DNA from: Anaeramoeba flamelloides
Taxonomy: Eukaryota > Metamonada > Anaeramoebidae
DNA length: 64,000 bases
Direction of reading: 5' to 3'
Assembly (NCBI GenBank): GCA_027625915.1
Contig: JANTQA010000070.1
Coordinates: 14,327,001 to 14,391,000 of the forward strand
Made by a program: the position numbers and the translations under genes. Below the pieces are notes generated by a model, which searched no databases, had not been told where the DNA came from, and worked only from the letters and a program-made list of their open reading frames with translations. Below are positions 21,801-33,860 of this stretch, piece by piece; the first letter of the stretch is position 1, and each line of letters opens with the position of its first letter.

Positions 21801-24800
21801 TTAGCTTTCGGAGAATATTGAAAATGTTGTAACCTAAAAATACATTCTTTAAAGAACAGATAAAGGGTTGGTTGTTTTAGAAGGTCTTTTATTCAACTCA
21901 ATTTACAACACCACGATTAACTGAAAAAAGATTTATTTCTATTTATTTCTTATTGTTGTTGATCTTAAAGGATCGATAGGTTTGTCAACCAAATAAAATG
22001 AAAACACAATAAAACTCTTTGATCTGATCCTTGATTGAATCAAGTATCTTTTTTGTTGTTTTTTCAAAGAATGACTTTTTTTCACCCAAGCTATTTTTTG
22101 ATCAAAAAAAATTATTTTGTTAAAATATTTCTCAATTAGCCCAAAAACCCATCAACTATTATATCGCGATTACTTTTTAATCGCGATATTTTGGCATTTA
22201 TCGCGATTTTATAGAATTATCGCGATTTGTTATATTATCGCGATAATATTGAATATCGCGATTTTCTGATATTATCGCGATTTGATAGAAATTATCGCGG
22301 TTTTTGTAACTTTATCGTGAATTAATCATGTTATCATCAAAACCTCTATTATTGAATTACAAAACATTTTTTTTTTAAATCTGCTGTCTATAAGAAAAAA
22401 AAAAAAAAAAATGAAAATAAAAAAAAAAAATCAACAAAAAAAAATAAAAATTAGGAAATTAGAAAAGATGTTATGATCAAAAAATTTGAAATTTTATTTT
22501 GAAAATGATAATGTTTAAAACTCATAGAATATGCTCTATTTCTTCAATAAAAACTGGGTACCTTTAACTGAAAAAAGTTTATTATCAAGGAGAAGGACTT
22601 GGTATATTCCAAGGAGATCCCCCCCTAACCTATATTATTTATTCTAATTTCATATTTTCTTTTTCTATCAGAAATTATTCCATTAACAGAAAATTGACAA
22701 CTATTTTGTAGATGATTTTATTTAACTTATAAAAGGAAATAAAAATTAAATGAAATAAAAGATTAAATTCAATTTATTAAATTATTATTCAATTTTGATT
22801 AAAACCTAATAAAGAAAAAACACTTATTTCAAAAAATTTAAAATAGGATTAAAAATTTGGGAATTTATTTGAAAAAAATTTCACATTTAGTATATAATCT
22901 AAAAAAGGCAAAAGAAACTTATAACAATTCTAAACAATAATCCAATAATAATTTATTAACAAATAATTTGAAAATTAGATTATTTAAATCTTTTAAATTA
23001 AGTCAATTAATATATGGATTAGAAATATATAATTATGAAATAAAAACTTTAAATTATTTAAACACTCTTGTATTAATCATGTCTTAATAAAATATAAAAA
23101 ATAAATTGAAATACACCAATTATTATTTATAAAACGGAATGTAGAATTGAAAATATGATAATTTCAGTAAACAAAAAATTTTTTAAATTCAAAAATAAAT
23201 TAAAAAATTTATCTCTCTCTTATCTTGAAAAATTAATAAAATTCAATAAAAGAATCAACAATAAAATTAATTGGAATTCAAAAAACCTAAACATTCTTCA
23301 AAAAGAAATTTATAAATATAATTATAATGAATTGCTGAATTCTAGTAGTTGAAAGTGTCGTGAGGTTTTTTTTAATTTAAAAAACCAAAAATATTGATTT
23401 AAAACCCAAAGATATAAAATTTATCAATTAAGCTTTAACAATTATAAAATTCAGAACATTTACTAACTGCTTTAAATAGATATTACTATGTAATCAATAT
23501 AAATTCAAATAAATGTTGTCCTTTATGTTTAAAATATGAACATAAAGAAATAATAGAAAATATTGATAACTTTTTATGGATATGTCATTCCTTATGAAAA
23601 TGATAGATTAATTTTCCTTAATGAATTAAAAGAAATAAATTCCAATGAATTTATTTTAAACTGTGATAGTTTGAAATTATTTTCATTAATTAATAATCTT
23701 GAAATATATGATTTTTTTACTTAAATTTCCTGAAAAGAAATTGAGTATAAGTATAACTAGAGTGTAATTTACACTTTTTCAATAAATAAATAAATAAATA
23801 AAAACATTTACATTGAAAACCATTATTAATATGGAATATTAGGATCATTTTTCAAAAAAATATTTTTTTAAAAAATTCAAATCATAGAAACTGATCTCAT
23901 TAATAAAAATATAATAATCATAGAAACCAAAATTCAAATTTTTAACACAAAAAAAAAAAATGAAGAACAATCTCTATAATACAATTTCATTCACTTTAGA
24001 AATAATTTTGATTTTTCCAAAAATTTTTAAATTATTTTTTTGTTTTTTGTTTTCATTTCACTTTTCCCAATTTTGTAATTTGTTTAATTCATCATTTTTT
24101 TTTCTTTCAAACAACTGGTATTAAGATAGAGTTGTATTGTTCCAAATAGAAAAACTATAATAAAATTAGTTGATGTTTTCGAACAATTTAATCAATCAAT
24201 ATTTGTAAATAGAATTAAAACAAATTTACCAATATATTTTTTTCTTGTTTTTTCTCTCTTCAAAATTATTAACAAACCCTTGATTTATTTTGATCAATAA
24301 TTATTTATTTTTTGTTTTGTGGATATTGTAATTTATAAACAATTGTTAATATTCCAATTAGTGAATGACTCTAATTTGGTATTTCTTCTAGAATTGATTA
24401 AATAAGATTTTTTTTTTCTCAAAAATTGAATTTTTCTATGTTAATAATTCTGTATTGGAGTTTATTTTAGAAACAAAACAAAGGAATAAAATAAAATCTT
24501 TGAATTCTACATATAATTCAATATTTCAAAGAATAAAATAAAAAAATAAAAAAAATGTATTTCTATTTCATTTGAAGAATTAAAAATAATTTATATTTTT
24601 AAATTTTGATAATATTCATTATTATTTATTTAAGACGCGCCAATATATTCATTATCCTTCTTAAACATTATGTTTATTTTTTATAATTCTAATTCAAACA
24701 ATTTTTTTCTTAAAAATATATTTATTAAAATTATTAACACAAAACAAACAGGTTGATTTCAGATTATTGTTTTCGACTTTGTCATTAGAAAATATTGTTT

Positions 24801-27800
24801 TGATTTGGACGTCATTATTACTTGAAAAGAAATTACTTTTCATCTCTCGTTCTTTGGAATATCTTACACCTTGTATACATGCATTACAACATTTGATTTA
24901 CCCATTTAACTGGCCTTATCCATTTATTCCAATTTTACCATTAAGTTTTACTGAAGTATTTGAATCACCTGTACCATATCTCATTGGCTGTTTATCTTCT
25001 GTTTTAGAAATAGAATTTCCACAAAATGATGTAAGAATTATATTATTTTTTTTTTTTTTTTTTTTTTTTTTTAGATATTTTTCATTAAAAATTAAAAAAA
25101 ATGAATCGAACCTTAAAATTTTCATTCTTTTTAAAATTATATCAATTAATAACTTAAAAATTACTTTTAGTGAAAAAAATACTTTTGTAAAACAGCTGTA
25201 TTTTAAATTTTTGAAAATCTTTTTTCGTTATCTCTAACTTAGAATTGTATCCCTTTCAAAAGTATTTCAAAAAGTTCGAATATTTATCTTTTAGAAAGAA
25301 AATTATTTATATTAAATTTTTATACATTCAAATTTAAAATTGAGTTTTAATGGTTTATAAAAATTAATATGCCCCCACGACCCAAAAAACACTAAAAATC
25401 GAAAACTGAACAAATACCTTCCATTAAAAAAATTAAAAAAACTAAATGAAAAAATAAAAATAAAGAAAGTTTTCATTTAAATTTTTCTTGAAAACATTTT
25501 TTGCCAAAATGATTGAATTCAAACTTGAAATTATGTATATTTTTATATACAATATCTTATTTTAACTCATTTACGAAAAACAAATTCTAAATTATAGGAA
25601 TTTTATTTTCCCAAAAGGGACTAATTTGGTCTCCAAATGTTTTTTTTATTTTTAAAGGATAAAATTAAAAAAAAAAATTAGTTAAAAGGGATAAAATCTC
25701 TGGAAGAATCTTCTAATTTAATATTTTAACTTATTCTTTGATTTCAAAATTTTCTCAACCCAATTTTTCAAAAAAAAATAAAAAAGTGCACATATATTTT
25801 CAAAAAATATTTTCGATATTCAAAAGTTGAGAGTGTTTTTATTCTAAAAAAATTTTATACCAGTGGTTAATTGAGTTAAGTTATAAAGCTAAATTTTGAA
25901 AAATATTAATCAGAAAAAAATAGTGCTTTTTTATATTAAGGACATATATTGAATTTAAATTAGTAAAACCTTAATTTGAAAAAAAATGTTTTTTATTTTT
26001 TTTTATTATTAATTGAAGAAGTGATCCAACAAAATTGCCATCTTTTTTGCAGTTATATTTTCCAGAATTTAAAAGAATTGAGTAAAATCATAGGTTTTAT
26101 TCTATTCTTTTGAATTATGGAAAACCGCCGTTAGCTTTTTTTTGAGTTTTCTGTTTATTAGGAAATTCGATAGATTTTCGTTAGGTTTTTTTTACTTTAG
26201 AAATAAACCGAAAATTTTAATAAATTTTCGGTTTATTTCTAAAGTAAAAAAAACCTAGAACACTTCACTAATAAAACAGAAAACCTCAAGAAAATCTAGG
26301 CACTTGACGGACACTTTCGTTAGGTTTTTTTTAATTTTTAATATTTGAAATAAAACGAAAATTTCATTAATTTTTTTTTTATTTCCCAAATTAAAAAAAA
26401 TCCTAGGCACTCTAATACACTTTTCAACACTTTCCGAACCACTAAAATTGTATTTAGCGTTTTTTATCCACGCTATAAATGTAGACAAGATTACACCTCA
26501 ATAGAATATGAATCTAAAAAATGAAAAGAAAAAATTTTATTTCGAAACAAAGACAAGAAAAAAACCCAAGGAAACAGAGAAAGAAGTAAAAAAATAATAA
26601 TAATAAAGCAAAAACTTCATTTAAAAGTTTTTTTTGTACCTCTGGGGTTGAATGGGTTGGTGGTTGTTTCCTTTTTTTCGATCGAATTTTTTTCGATCGC
26701 CACCATAATTTGTTTTGATAAAGATTCCTAAATATTTGATGAAATATAGATCAAATAAAATGTAGTTACTTTATTAAATACTAAATTCAAACTTTGTAAA
26801 TTTGTTGAGTATATAAAGCACTAAGTTTTTAAGAATAAGAATTGGTTTTCGAATTTTTCTTTTGTGTTACTTTGCTTTTTTTTTATTTTTTGTGTTTTTT
26901 TTTTTTTTTTATTTTATTTTTTTTTTTTTGTTAGATTTTTTTTTCCAAGTTTTTCGAATCTTGTTTTCGCAAAATATCCGTACAATATACTGACCCGGCA
27001 GAATTAGCCCAGTTCAAGTGCTGACATATTGTACAGAAAAATAGATTTAGTTTGGGTTCAATTTCAAATCACATCAGTTGGATTCGGTTCTCTTCAGTTG
27101 CATAAGCCCAGTTCAATTTGTTCAAGATCAGTTCAATTTTACTGAAGATCTAATCAGAACCAGTTCTATATATTTAAGATCTAATCAGACCAACTTCTTT
27201 TCGTTAAAGATCTGATCAACTTCAAGTTTTGCTTATTCTTATAATGATTTTTTATTCCTTTTACCTCTTCCGAACACTTAAAAAAAAGAGAGAGAGACCC
27301 AAAAACCTAAGGAACTTAAGGAACCTAAGGAACCCAAAGAACTTCAAAAGGTGATTTGGGAAAAATAAAAAGTATAAAAAATAATAATATAATGATTAAA
27401 TAAAGAATCTTGTATCAATATTATTATGAATTTTAGGGATTGTAATTTTATTTTAAAATTAAAATTTTTCTTTATTAAATAGAGGTTTTGATTATGACAT
27501 ATATTATCGCAATATTTGAAAAAATCTCGATTAGTCCTACTTTATAACGAAAAATCATAAAACCACGATAATGTGGATTATCACGATATTCCACATTATC
27601 ACAATATTCACATAATCGTGAAAAAATGAAAAAAATTATTTTTTTGAAATCAACTTTAAAAGAAATCGCATTACCTTCACAAAATCTTTAGACTTTTACA
27701 ACGCTTCCCCCCTTTAAAAATATTAGAAAATATTTAAAAGGGTTGTAAATTGTCTTCAAGTTTTTAAAAGTTTTGAAAAGACATCAAGCTTTATCAAAAC

Positions 27801-30800
27801 TCATGAGACTGTTTGTAGTTGAGAAAAAAAATTTTTTCATTTTCATTTTTTTTTTACCAAATATTAAATCTCAAACGAATTTTATGATCAAACTTATAAT
27901 ATAACAATTTCAACAATACACTTGAATATAAAATAGATGTATTTTTTTAAAATGGGATTATTACCTTCATGATTTTAATAACCAAAAAGGAGAAAGAATA
28001 ATTTTCCTTCTTATTGGTGATTGATCGAAAAAAAAAAAACCTTTAAAGCTGAGTTGCGTTTTCTGTATAATACAAAGATACTCTAAGAGGAAGAATTAAA
28101 AGAAGAATAATCTAAGAAAAAAATCTAAATAATTGATGATAATGTGTCTAGGTTGTTGTGAAAGTTTTTAAAAAGATATCCAACTCCTTTTAACTTTCAT
28201 AGAATATTGAAAAAGGGTTTTTAACCCTAGAACACATTCTTTAAAGAATTCGTTAAGAGTTGGTTGTTTTAGAAGCCTTATTTATTCAAAGAAATTTATA
28301 GCACCATGATTGGCTGAGAAACTATTTATTTGACTTTTTTTATTATCGTTTTTTGATCTAAAAGAATCGATCGATCTGTGAACCAAATCAAAATAAAGAA
28401 GAATGAAAACTCTTTGATCTTATCCTTGATTGAAATCAAGTATCTTTTTTTTTGTTTTTTAAAAGAATAATTTTATTTTCAAGGATCTATTTTTTTGATC
28501 AAAACAAATTTTTTCACAAAAATATTGTTGAATTAGTCTTAAAATCCATCAACTATTATATCGCGATTAATTTTTATCAAGATATTTTGATGTTTATCTC
28601 GATTTTTAGAAAATTATTTGTGATTTTATAGAATATCGCGATTTTCTGATCTTATCCCGATAATATCGAATATCGCGATTTTCTAAAATATCACAATTTG
28701 ATTTGAATAAATAATTGCGATTTTTGTAACTTTAACATGACTTAACAAAGATATCGCCAAATTCTCGAATATATCTGAACCTAAATTCTAATGATTTGTT
28801 TTATTTTTACATCCATCAAATTATTTTTGATAAATCTACCTACCTTAAATAAAATTTAGGAAATCATTATTGATCTTGATTCAAATCATATTATTTCGAA
28901 AGAACCAATTCTTTCATTACCAAATAGAATACATCAAAAATTATTAAAAGGGTTATTAGCATATTGTAATTTATTTAAAAAGCCAAGGAAATCATTAAGA
29001 ATATCACCACTTACAGGCGTTGAATCAATTGGTATTATCAAAAAAACTCATGCATATGAATTAACTTCATTTTCATCTTCTTATGAAGAAGAAGAGGAAG
29101 ATCATGAAGAAACAAGTGAAGATTTAGATGGTGATGGGAATGAAAAGGAAAATATTAACGAAAATGAAAGTGAGGAAGAAAAACAAAAAGAAAAGGGAAA
29201 AGAGAAAGAAAAAGAGAAAAGAAAATCAAAAATTTTTAATAAAATTAGAGTATCAAGATTTAGAAGAAAAAATTCACAGTCTTCTCTTGAAAGTGAAAAA
29301 AAAAAGAATAAAAATAAAGAAAATTCTGAAAACAATTCTTCAAATACCCCCCAAAAAAAAAGAAAAAACACATTTCCAAAATTTAAAAAAAAAAGTAATA
29401 ATAATCAAAAAGAACCTAATAATTCTTCGGGAAACAAAAACAATGATGAGAATGAGAACGAAAACGGAAATGGTAATGGTAAAGTGAATGTGAATGTGGA
29501 TGGAAATGAAGAAAAGGAATTGAATGATAAAGTAAATAATAAAAAAAGCAATTTAGATAACAACAAAGAACCAAAAAATGAAAATGAAGATAATGAAAAT
29601 GATAATAAAACCCAAAAAGAAGGAGAGCAAGGGGTACAAGAAAAACAAGTGGTTCAAGAAGGAGTAGAACAAGAACAGAAAACAAAAAAAGAAGAAGAAG
29701 AGAAGACGAGGAAAGAAGAAGGAGAAGAGAAGAGAAAAATAGAAGAGGAGGAGAAAAGGAAAAAAGAAGAAGAAGAAGAAGAAGAAGAAGAAATCTTTCA
29801 AATTGAAAAAATAAGAAATCTTTTTTTATCAGTATTTGTAGGATGGTTTAAAAAAATAGCAAGATTTATGATTATACCCAAGAATGAAGAGGAAATGTCA
29901 AATTTAACGCTTTTTGATAATAAAAAATTTTTAATGAACGCGCCAGAGGATTGTGTACCATTTTTAAAAGAATTTTTAAAGTCTCAAATGTTTATTTCGT
30001 TTATACAAGAAAAAATTTTGGATAATAATACTACTTTTCAATATTTTTTTAAACAGATCCATATTAAAATGGAAAAAAGATGTTTACAATATACTTCAAA
30101 TCAAAACCCTGAAATAAAAGGTTGGCTAAAAAAAAGAAACTTACATGGTTTAAAAAAATGGAAAAATCGATTTTTTTGGCTACAAAATGAAAAATTATAT
30201 TCTTCTCATAAGAGTCTAGGTTCCAAAAATGCACTTTTAAAAAGAATACCATTGGTTAAAGGGAAAACTACAGTAAGGATACCTGTCCCAAAGGAAATTT
30301 TACAAATGGAAATGGACAAGGATAAGGAAAATGAAAATGAAAAGCAAAATGAAAGAGAGAAAGAGAAAGAGAAAGAGAAAGAGAAAAAAAGGCATAAGAA
30401 GAAGAAAGAAAAGGAAAAAAATAAAAACGATTATAAAAGGTTTGATTTAATAACCTATTATAAGCATAAAAAAAAATTAGATCTTTTAGTTGAAAGAAAA
30501 TTCGAATTATCTGCACCAACAAAAACAATTCGAAAATTATGGGTTCAATATTTAAAGTCTGTTTGTATGAGTACAGAGGAGGTAAATTTCTTAGGTCAAT
30601 TTGATTCCAAATTGCCTAAAGAAAAAAATGAACTCTGGGAAACAATGAGAAGGAAATCTGGGAAAAGAGATGTAATTGATTTGAATGAAGTATACCAAAA
30701 GAAAGATGAAAAAATTGTTAATATTGGTTCAGTTAAAATGGATTTTTGGACAGAACAAGAGGAATCAACTAAAGAAGATTATTCTGATTTTTCTTCAACA

Positions 30801-30992
30801 GAAAATAAAAAAGATACTTTCAAGAAATCCTTAAATGAACAGAATCGAATAAATACGATGAAAAATGAAATTAACACGGAAAGGGGAAAGGAAAAGGAAA
30901 AAGAAAAGGAAAGAGAAAACGAAAAGGAAAAGGAAAGGGAAAGGGAAATGAAAAAAGAAGACGAAGAAAATGGAAATGGAAATGAAAATTAA
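18844..30992 (+). CDS. DENN-domain protein with PH domain (probable Rab GEF), four exons
   Basis: DENN proteins activate Rab GTPases on membranes. Exons 18844-19198, 19581-19864, 24752-25030 and 28860-30992 join in phase through GT-AG introns to about 1016 residues. Residues 1-213 give uDENN and the start of cDENN (YEYIIISGIGNQ, HEFVLTGETGDQLYGFAVT, TLSVITKFPYHKTF). Exon 3 is the cDENN core (LSLENIVLIW, FPFNWP-type YPFNWPYPFIPILP, SPVPYLIG). After a long Lys/Glu-rich stretch, dDENN occupies about 618-690 (VPFLKEFLKSQMFISFIQEK). A PH domain starts near 724 (GWLKKRNLHGLKKWKNRFFW). It is split by a Lys/Glu insert and closes with TIRKLWVQYLKS. The chosen ATG follows an A-rich leader and fits the uDENN start. 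The C-terminus is another charged tail. Introns 2 and 3 (4.9 and 3.8 kb) are full of repeats. The subfamily and target Rab cannot be read. Confidence 0.88.
21121..22346. mobile_element. 1.2-kb TIR element with ATCGCGAT arrays (family A), copy 1
   Basis: The ends are perfect inverted repeats, GAGGTTTTGATGATAACAT, flanked by TA on both sides (21119-21120 and 22347-22348). Just inside each end lies a cluster of ATCGCGAT-type palindromes and near-copies (about 21165-21265 and 22160-22320). The middle has no transposase-sized frame. It is the best-preserved of three copies (others 27482-28766 and about 32950-33860). The TA target suggests mobilisation by a Tc1/mariner-like enzyme, by inference only. 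It lies within a DENN intron. Confidence 0.85.
22570..23810 (+). mobile_element. Degenerate LINE, second family
   Basis: YYQGEGLGIFQGDP near 22575-22625 is the reverse transcriptase 'EGIGVYQGDPLSP' motif. FVDDFI near 22705-22725 stands for the catalytic FADDL motif. Farther on, CCPLCLKYEHKEIIENIDNF matches the C-terminal zinc motif of non-LTR elements. The frame is broken by several stops and shifts. The 3' end has GTGTAATTTACACTTTTTC followed by four or five AATA units, unlike the LINE at 54630-56211, so this is a distinct family. A tail of the same kind lies at about 3640-3690. Confidence 0.75.
23965..24465 (+). repeat. Dispersed repeat family C, copy 2
   Basis: Partner of 14715-15210, roughly three quarters or more identical by eye, with small indels. 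It ends about 290 bp before DENN exon 3. Confidence 0.7.
26055..26830. repeat. Palindromic repeat family D, copy 3, with conserved 0.4-kb tail
   Basis: It contains a perfect palindrome: 35-nt arms at 26183-26217 and 26222-26256 around loop TAAT, with cores AAACCGAAAATTT and AAATTTTCGGTTT. A second hairpin pairs GTTTTCTGTTTATTAG with TAATAAAACAGAAAAC outside it. From 26441 to about 26830 a non-palindromic tail matches 61358-61750 (ATGAAAAGAAAAAATTTTAT, then GGTGGTTGTTTCCTTTT and CATAATTTGTTTT). So the hairpins and tail travel together as one repeat. Confidence 0.75.
26970..27360. repeat. Hairpin plus short near-repeats, less AT-rich
   Basis: GTACAATAT at 26980-26988 faces ATATTGTAC at 27026-27034 across a GC-richer loop. 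It is followed by near-repeats of CAGTTCAA and AAGATCTAATCAGA and, at about 27306-27345, of AAGGAACCTAAGGAACCC. There is no coding frame. Function unknown. Confidence 0.5.
27482..28766. mobile_element. Family A TIR element, copy 2
   Basis: The left end GAGGTTTTGATTATGACAT follows TA. The right end is eroded (TATCGCCAAATTCTCG). The interior tracks 21121-22346 throughout with many substitutions, and the ATCGCGAT clusters are partly decayed. It is older than copy 1 by divergence. Confidence 0.8.
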
Positions 30993-31984
30993 AAAAAAAA
31001 TGGATTTTTTCCAAAAAATTCCTTTTTTTAAAAAAATGTAATCTAATTGTTAAATTTTAAATTTATTTTTCAAATAGAGTAAAGTTTTAATAAACTTAAT
31101 CTATTTTTTTAAATTTTTTTTTGATTTTACATATTTTATTTATTTAGTAAAAAAAAAAAAAACAATTATAAAATTTGTTAATATTTTCAAATTAACCAAA
31201 GACATCAACAAATTCGTTTTAATTATTTTTTTTTTTTTTTTTTTTTAGAAAAGAAATATCTCTTTAATATTTAATTAAATAATTCATAATATTCATTTTT
31301 TATTTTTATTTTTTTATTATTTTGAGGATAAAAATTCAAAAATTTGCAAAATTGAAATTTTTTTATTTTTATTTGGTTATTCAGGACTTTCTTAAAGGTC
31401 TAATCTGGTTATTTTGAAAATTTTTTTTTTGATTTTTCCTATTTTTCAAAAATTTTGACTCACTTTATAATTTTAATGGAAGTTGTTTTGTTTGGTTTGA
31501 TACAATATTCTTATCAAAATCAATCTTTCATTTTTTGAGATCAGAATCATAATTTCAAATTTTTAGGATCAGAATAATTGTTTCAAATTTTACAATACAT
31601 TTTTTAAAATTTTTGTTTTGCTTATTTTTGTTTTTGTTTTTCTTTTTTTTTGAGAAATTTTTTTTTTTCTTTTTGATTCTTTTTTTTTTATTTTTATTCT
31701 TTTTTTTGGATTTTTGTTTTGTATTTTTTTTCTTTTTTTAATTTTTTTTTTTTTTTTGTAAAAGATCTTCGAAAAGATAAATAATCATTTAGAAAATTAC
31801 GGTTATGTAATTTCTTTTAAAATGAATTTGATTATTAACAAAAAATATTCCTGTTACACTGTTTTTCAGTAAAAGATGATTAATAAAAAATTGTTAATAT
31901 CCTATTCAAAAATTGTGATTAACTTTTTTTTAGTTTTTGTTTGATTTTTTTTTAATTTTTAAAATATCGGTATTTTTTTTTATT
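30993..31984. other. T-rich intergenic stretch after the DENN gene
   Basis: Long T and A homopolymers fill 31130-31760. About 31440-31600 is similar, inverted, to 40020-40160 (GATTCTGATCT, TTTTGATAAGAATA). No gene seen. Confidence 0.5.
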
Positions 31985-32110
31985 TATTTTGAAGATAGGA
32001 AATTAATTTCCTCTTACAGCCGTTAGGTTTTCCAGGATTTATAAGAGTGGAGTAAAATCATAGATTTTCCTCAATTCTTTTGAATTCTGGAAAACCTAGG
32101 CACTTTCCCT
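31985..32110. repeat. Palindromic repeat family D, copy 4 (minimal)
   Basis: A single hairpin unit: GGAAATTAATTTCCTC, then CAGCCGTTAGGTTTTCCAG facing CTGGAAAACCTAGGCAC. It is copy 1 in the opposite orientation and shows the smallest complete form of the family. Confidence 0.7.
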
Positions 32111-32949
32111 AATTTCTAAATTTTTGTTTAGAAATGTCAATAAAGAATCATAATTCTCTTTCTCGTTAACTAATGATACAATAAATTATGAGTATTTGTT
32201 ACGAATAATATCAATAATATTATTCTGATTAATTTTGTTAATTTGAATTAAATCTTTAATCCAAATTGTTAGATTTTTTTTCAAAGAATGGGAAGTCCCT
32301 TAAAAAAATATATGTATCGAAATATCAGTATTTTTATATATTTAAAATAATTTAAAAAAGATTTCTGAATTAGAGTTAATAATCAGTTGAAAATTGAATC
32401 TGAAAGAAATATATTTTTTTTCTCAATTTATTCTTTTCAGGCAATTGTAAATTTTTGTAAATTATTTTATTTTGGTCTATTATTAATTTCAATTAAAAAA
32501 AATTAGTTTAAATTATAAGACGAAGGTTTTTATAATCTATGAAAACTTTTCAAAAATCAAGATATCTCTTCTAAAAAGTCATATTGTAGAAAATTCGAGA
32601 GAAATTTTCAAAAATTGTGATGCTATATAAAATCGGAGTATTCAAAAAAATTCTTGATGATTATCATAAAATCAATAGAAATGTAAAATAGGACTAGTGA
32701 AAAATTCATTATATGTTATCATTAATATATTTACTTTGAAACCAAAGTTTTTTTTACAAATATCAAGTGAAAGGATATAATATCAGAATAAATATAATAA
32801 ATTGATAATAAAAAGATGGTATATAAGTATAAATTATTAATTTCAAAATAATTTACGATGATTTTTCGACTTATTCGGTAAATTTTATTTATGAGTGTTT
32901 TATTTCATTACTAAAAAGAACTTGAAAATAAATTCACTTTTTTAAAAAT
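32111..32949. other. AT-rich stretch without a gene
   Basis: Nothing recognised. Confidence 0.5.
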
Positions 32950-33860
32950 TGACTAAAAGAAACTAAATAAAATAACAACTTGTTATGAGTTTTTATGTTA
33001 TATTTTTTGATTTGGTCGGGGTATTGATTCATTAGATCAATATAAAATTTAGAACTAGAAAGTTAATTAAATAGTATTTAAGTTTATTGTGGTGTTATAA
33101 ATTGTCTTGCAAAAAAAGATCTTCTCCAATATCCAACTCTCAACAAATTCTTTAAACAAGGTGTTATTGAGTTAAAACATTTACAATATTCTATGAAAGA
33201 TGAAACAGAATTTGTATAACTTTCCTAAAGCTTTTTCAATAACCTAACTGCATTATCACCAATTATTTTTACTTTTTCTGATTCTTTTTCTTCAATTTAT
33301 TATTTTATATTGGGTAGAAAAGACACAATTGTTTAAAGGGTTTTTTAATGGATCACCAATCAGAAGGAAATTATTCTTTATTCTTATTTCTTCAGTTTGA
33401 TTATTTAGCTTACAAAAGTAATAAAAACATTTTAAAAAAAAACACCTATATTATTCAAGTTTTTTTTTCAAAATGGGTGATTAATAGTTTGATCATAAAA
33501 TTTGTTCGATATTTTACTTTTGTAAAAAATAAAAATAATATAAAGTAAAAAAATTTTATGACTGTTAAAAAATATTGACTTTCAGAAAGCTTTGAGAACT
33601 TCAAACCTTTCAAAAAATTTAGTATATTTTTCAACTATTTCAAATAATTACAAGTATTGTTAAATTAAGGAATGTTGTTAAAGACTTATTTTTGATAAAA
33701 ATGAGAAGTTTTATCGTAAGGTTTCAAAAAAATAATTATCTTTATCACGATAATTTGGATTATTGGTATTTTATGGAATATCGCGATTTTATCTTTTTTC
33801 GTACTAACGTAGTACTAATCGTAATTTTTTCAGATTATATTGAATTTATTGTTTATCCTC
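32950..33860 (-). mobile_element. Family A TIR element, copy 3 (inverted, eroded)
   Basis: The reverse complement of the family A interior: GGTGTTATAAATTG, TTACAATATTCT, ATCACCAATTATT and GTTTGATCATAAAATTTG all have counterparts in 21121-22346. Only traces of the palindrome clusters remain (AATATCGCGATTTTAT near 33778). The terminal repeats are not recognisable. The 66-codon frame at 33348-33548 is inside it and is not a gene. Confidence 0.65.

Larger units (their letters stand above)
19865..24751. other. DENN gene intron 2 (4.9 kb), repeat-filled
   Basis: It runs from donor GTTTGT at 19865 to acceptor AAACAG at 24751. It contains a TIR element (21121-22346), a degenerate LINE (22570-23810) and repeat C copy 2 (23965-24465). 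About 20220-20275 is similar, inverted, to 54360-54415 (TTAAAGAGAGAATTTTGAAG). No extra exon seen. Confidence 0.65.
25031..28859. other. DENN gene intron 3 (3.8 kb), repeat-filled
   Basis: It begins GTAAGA and ends TTTAG. It opens with a T-run of over 20. Contents are palindromic repeat D copy 3 with its shared tail (26055-26830), a short-repeat block (26970-27360) and family A copy 2 (27482-28766). No further exon seen. Confidence 0.65.

Noticed and set aside
26980-27034. Hammerhead or other small ribozyme at the GTACAATAT hairpin
   Set aside because: I looked for the CTGATGA and GAAA core of a hammerhead next to the stem and did not find them.
29102-29801. Phe/Ser/Leu-rich minus-strand frames opposite DENN exon 4
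   Set aside because: They are complements of Lys/Glu-rich codons in the real exon.
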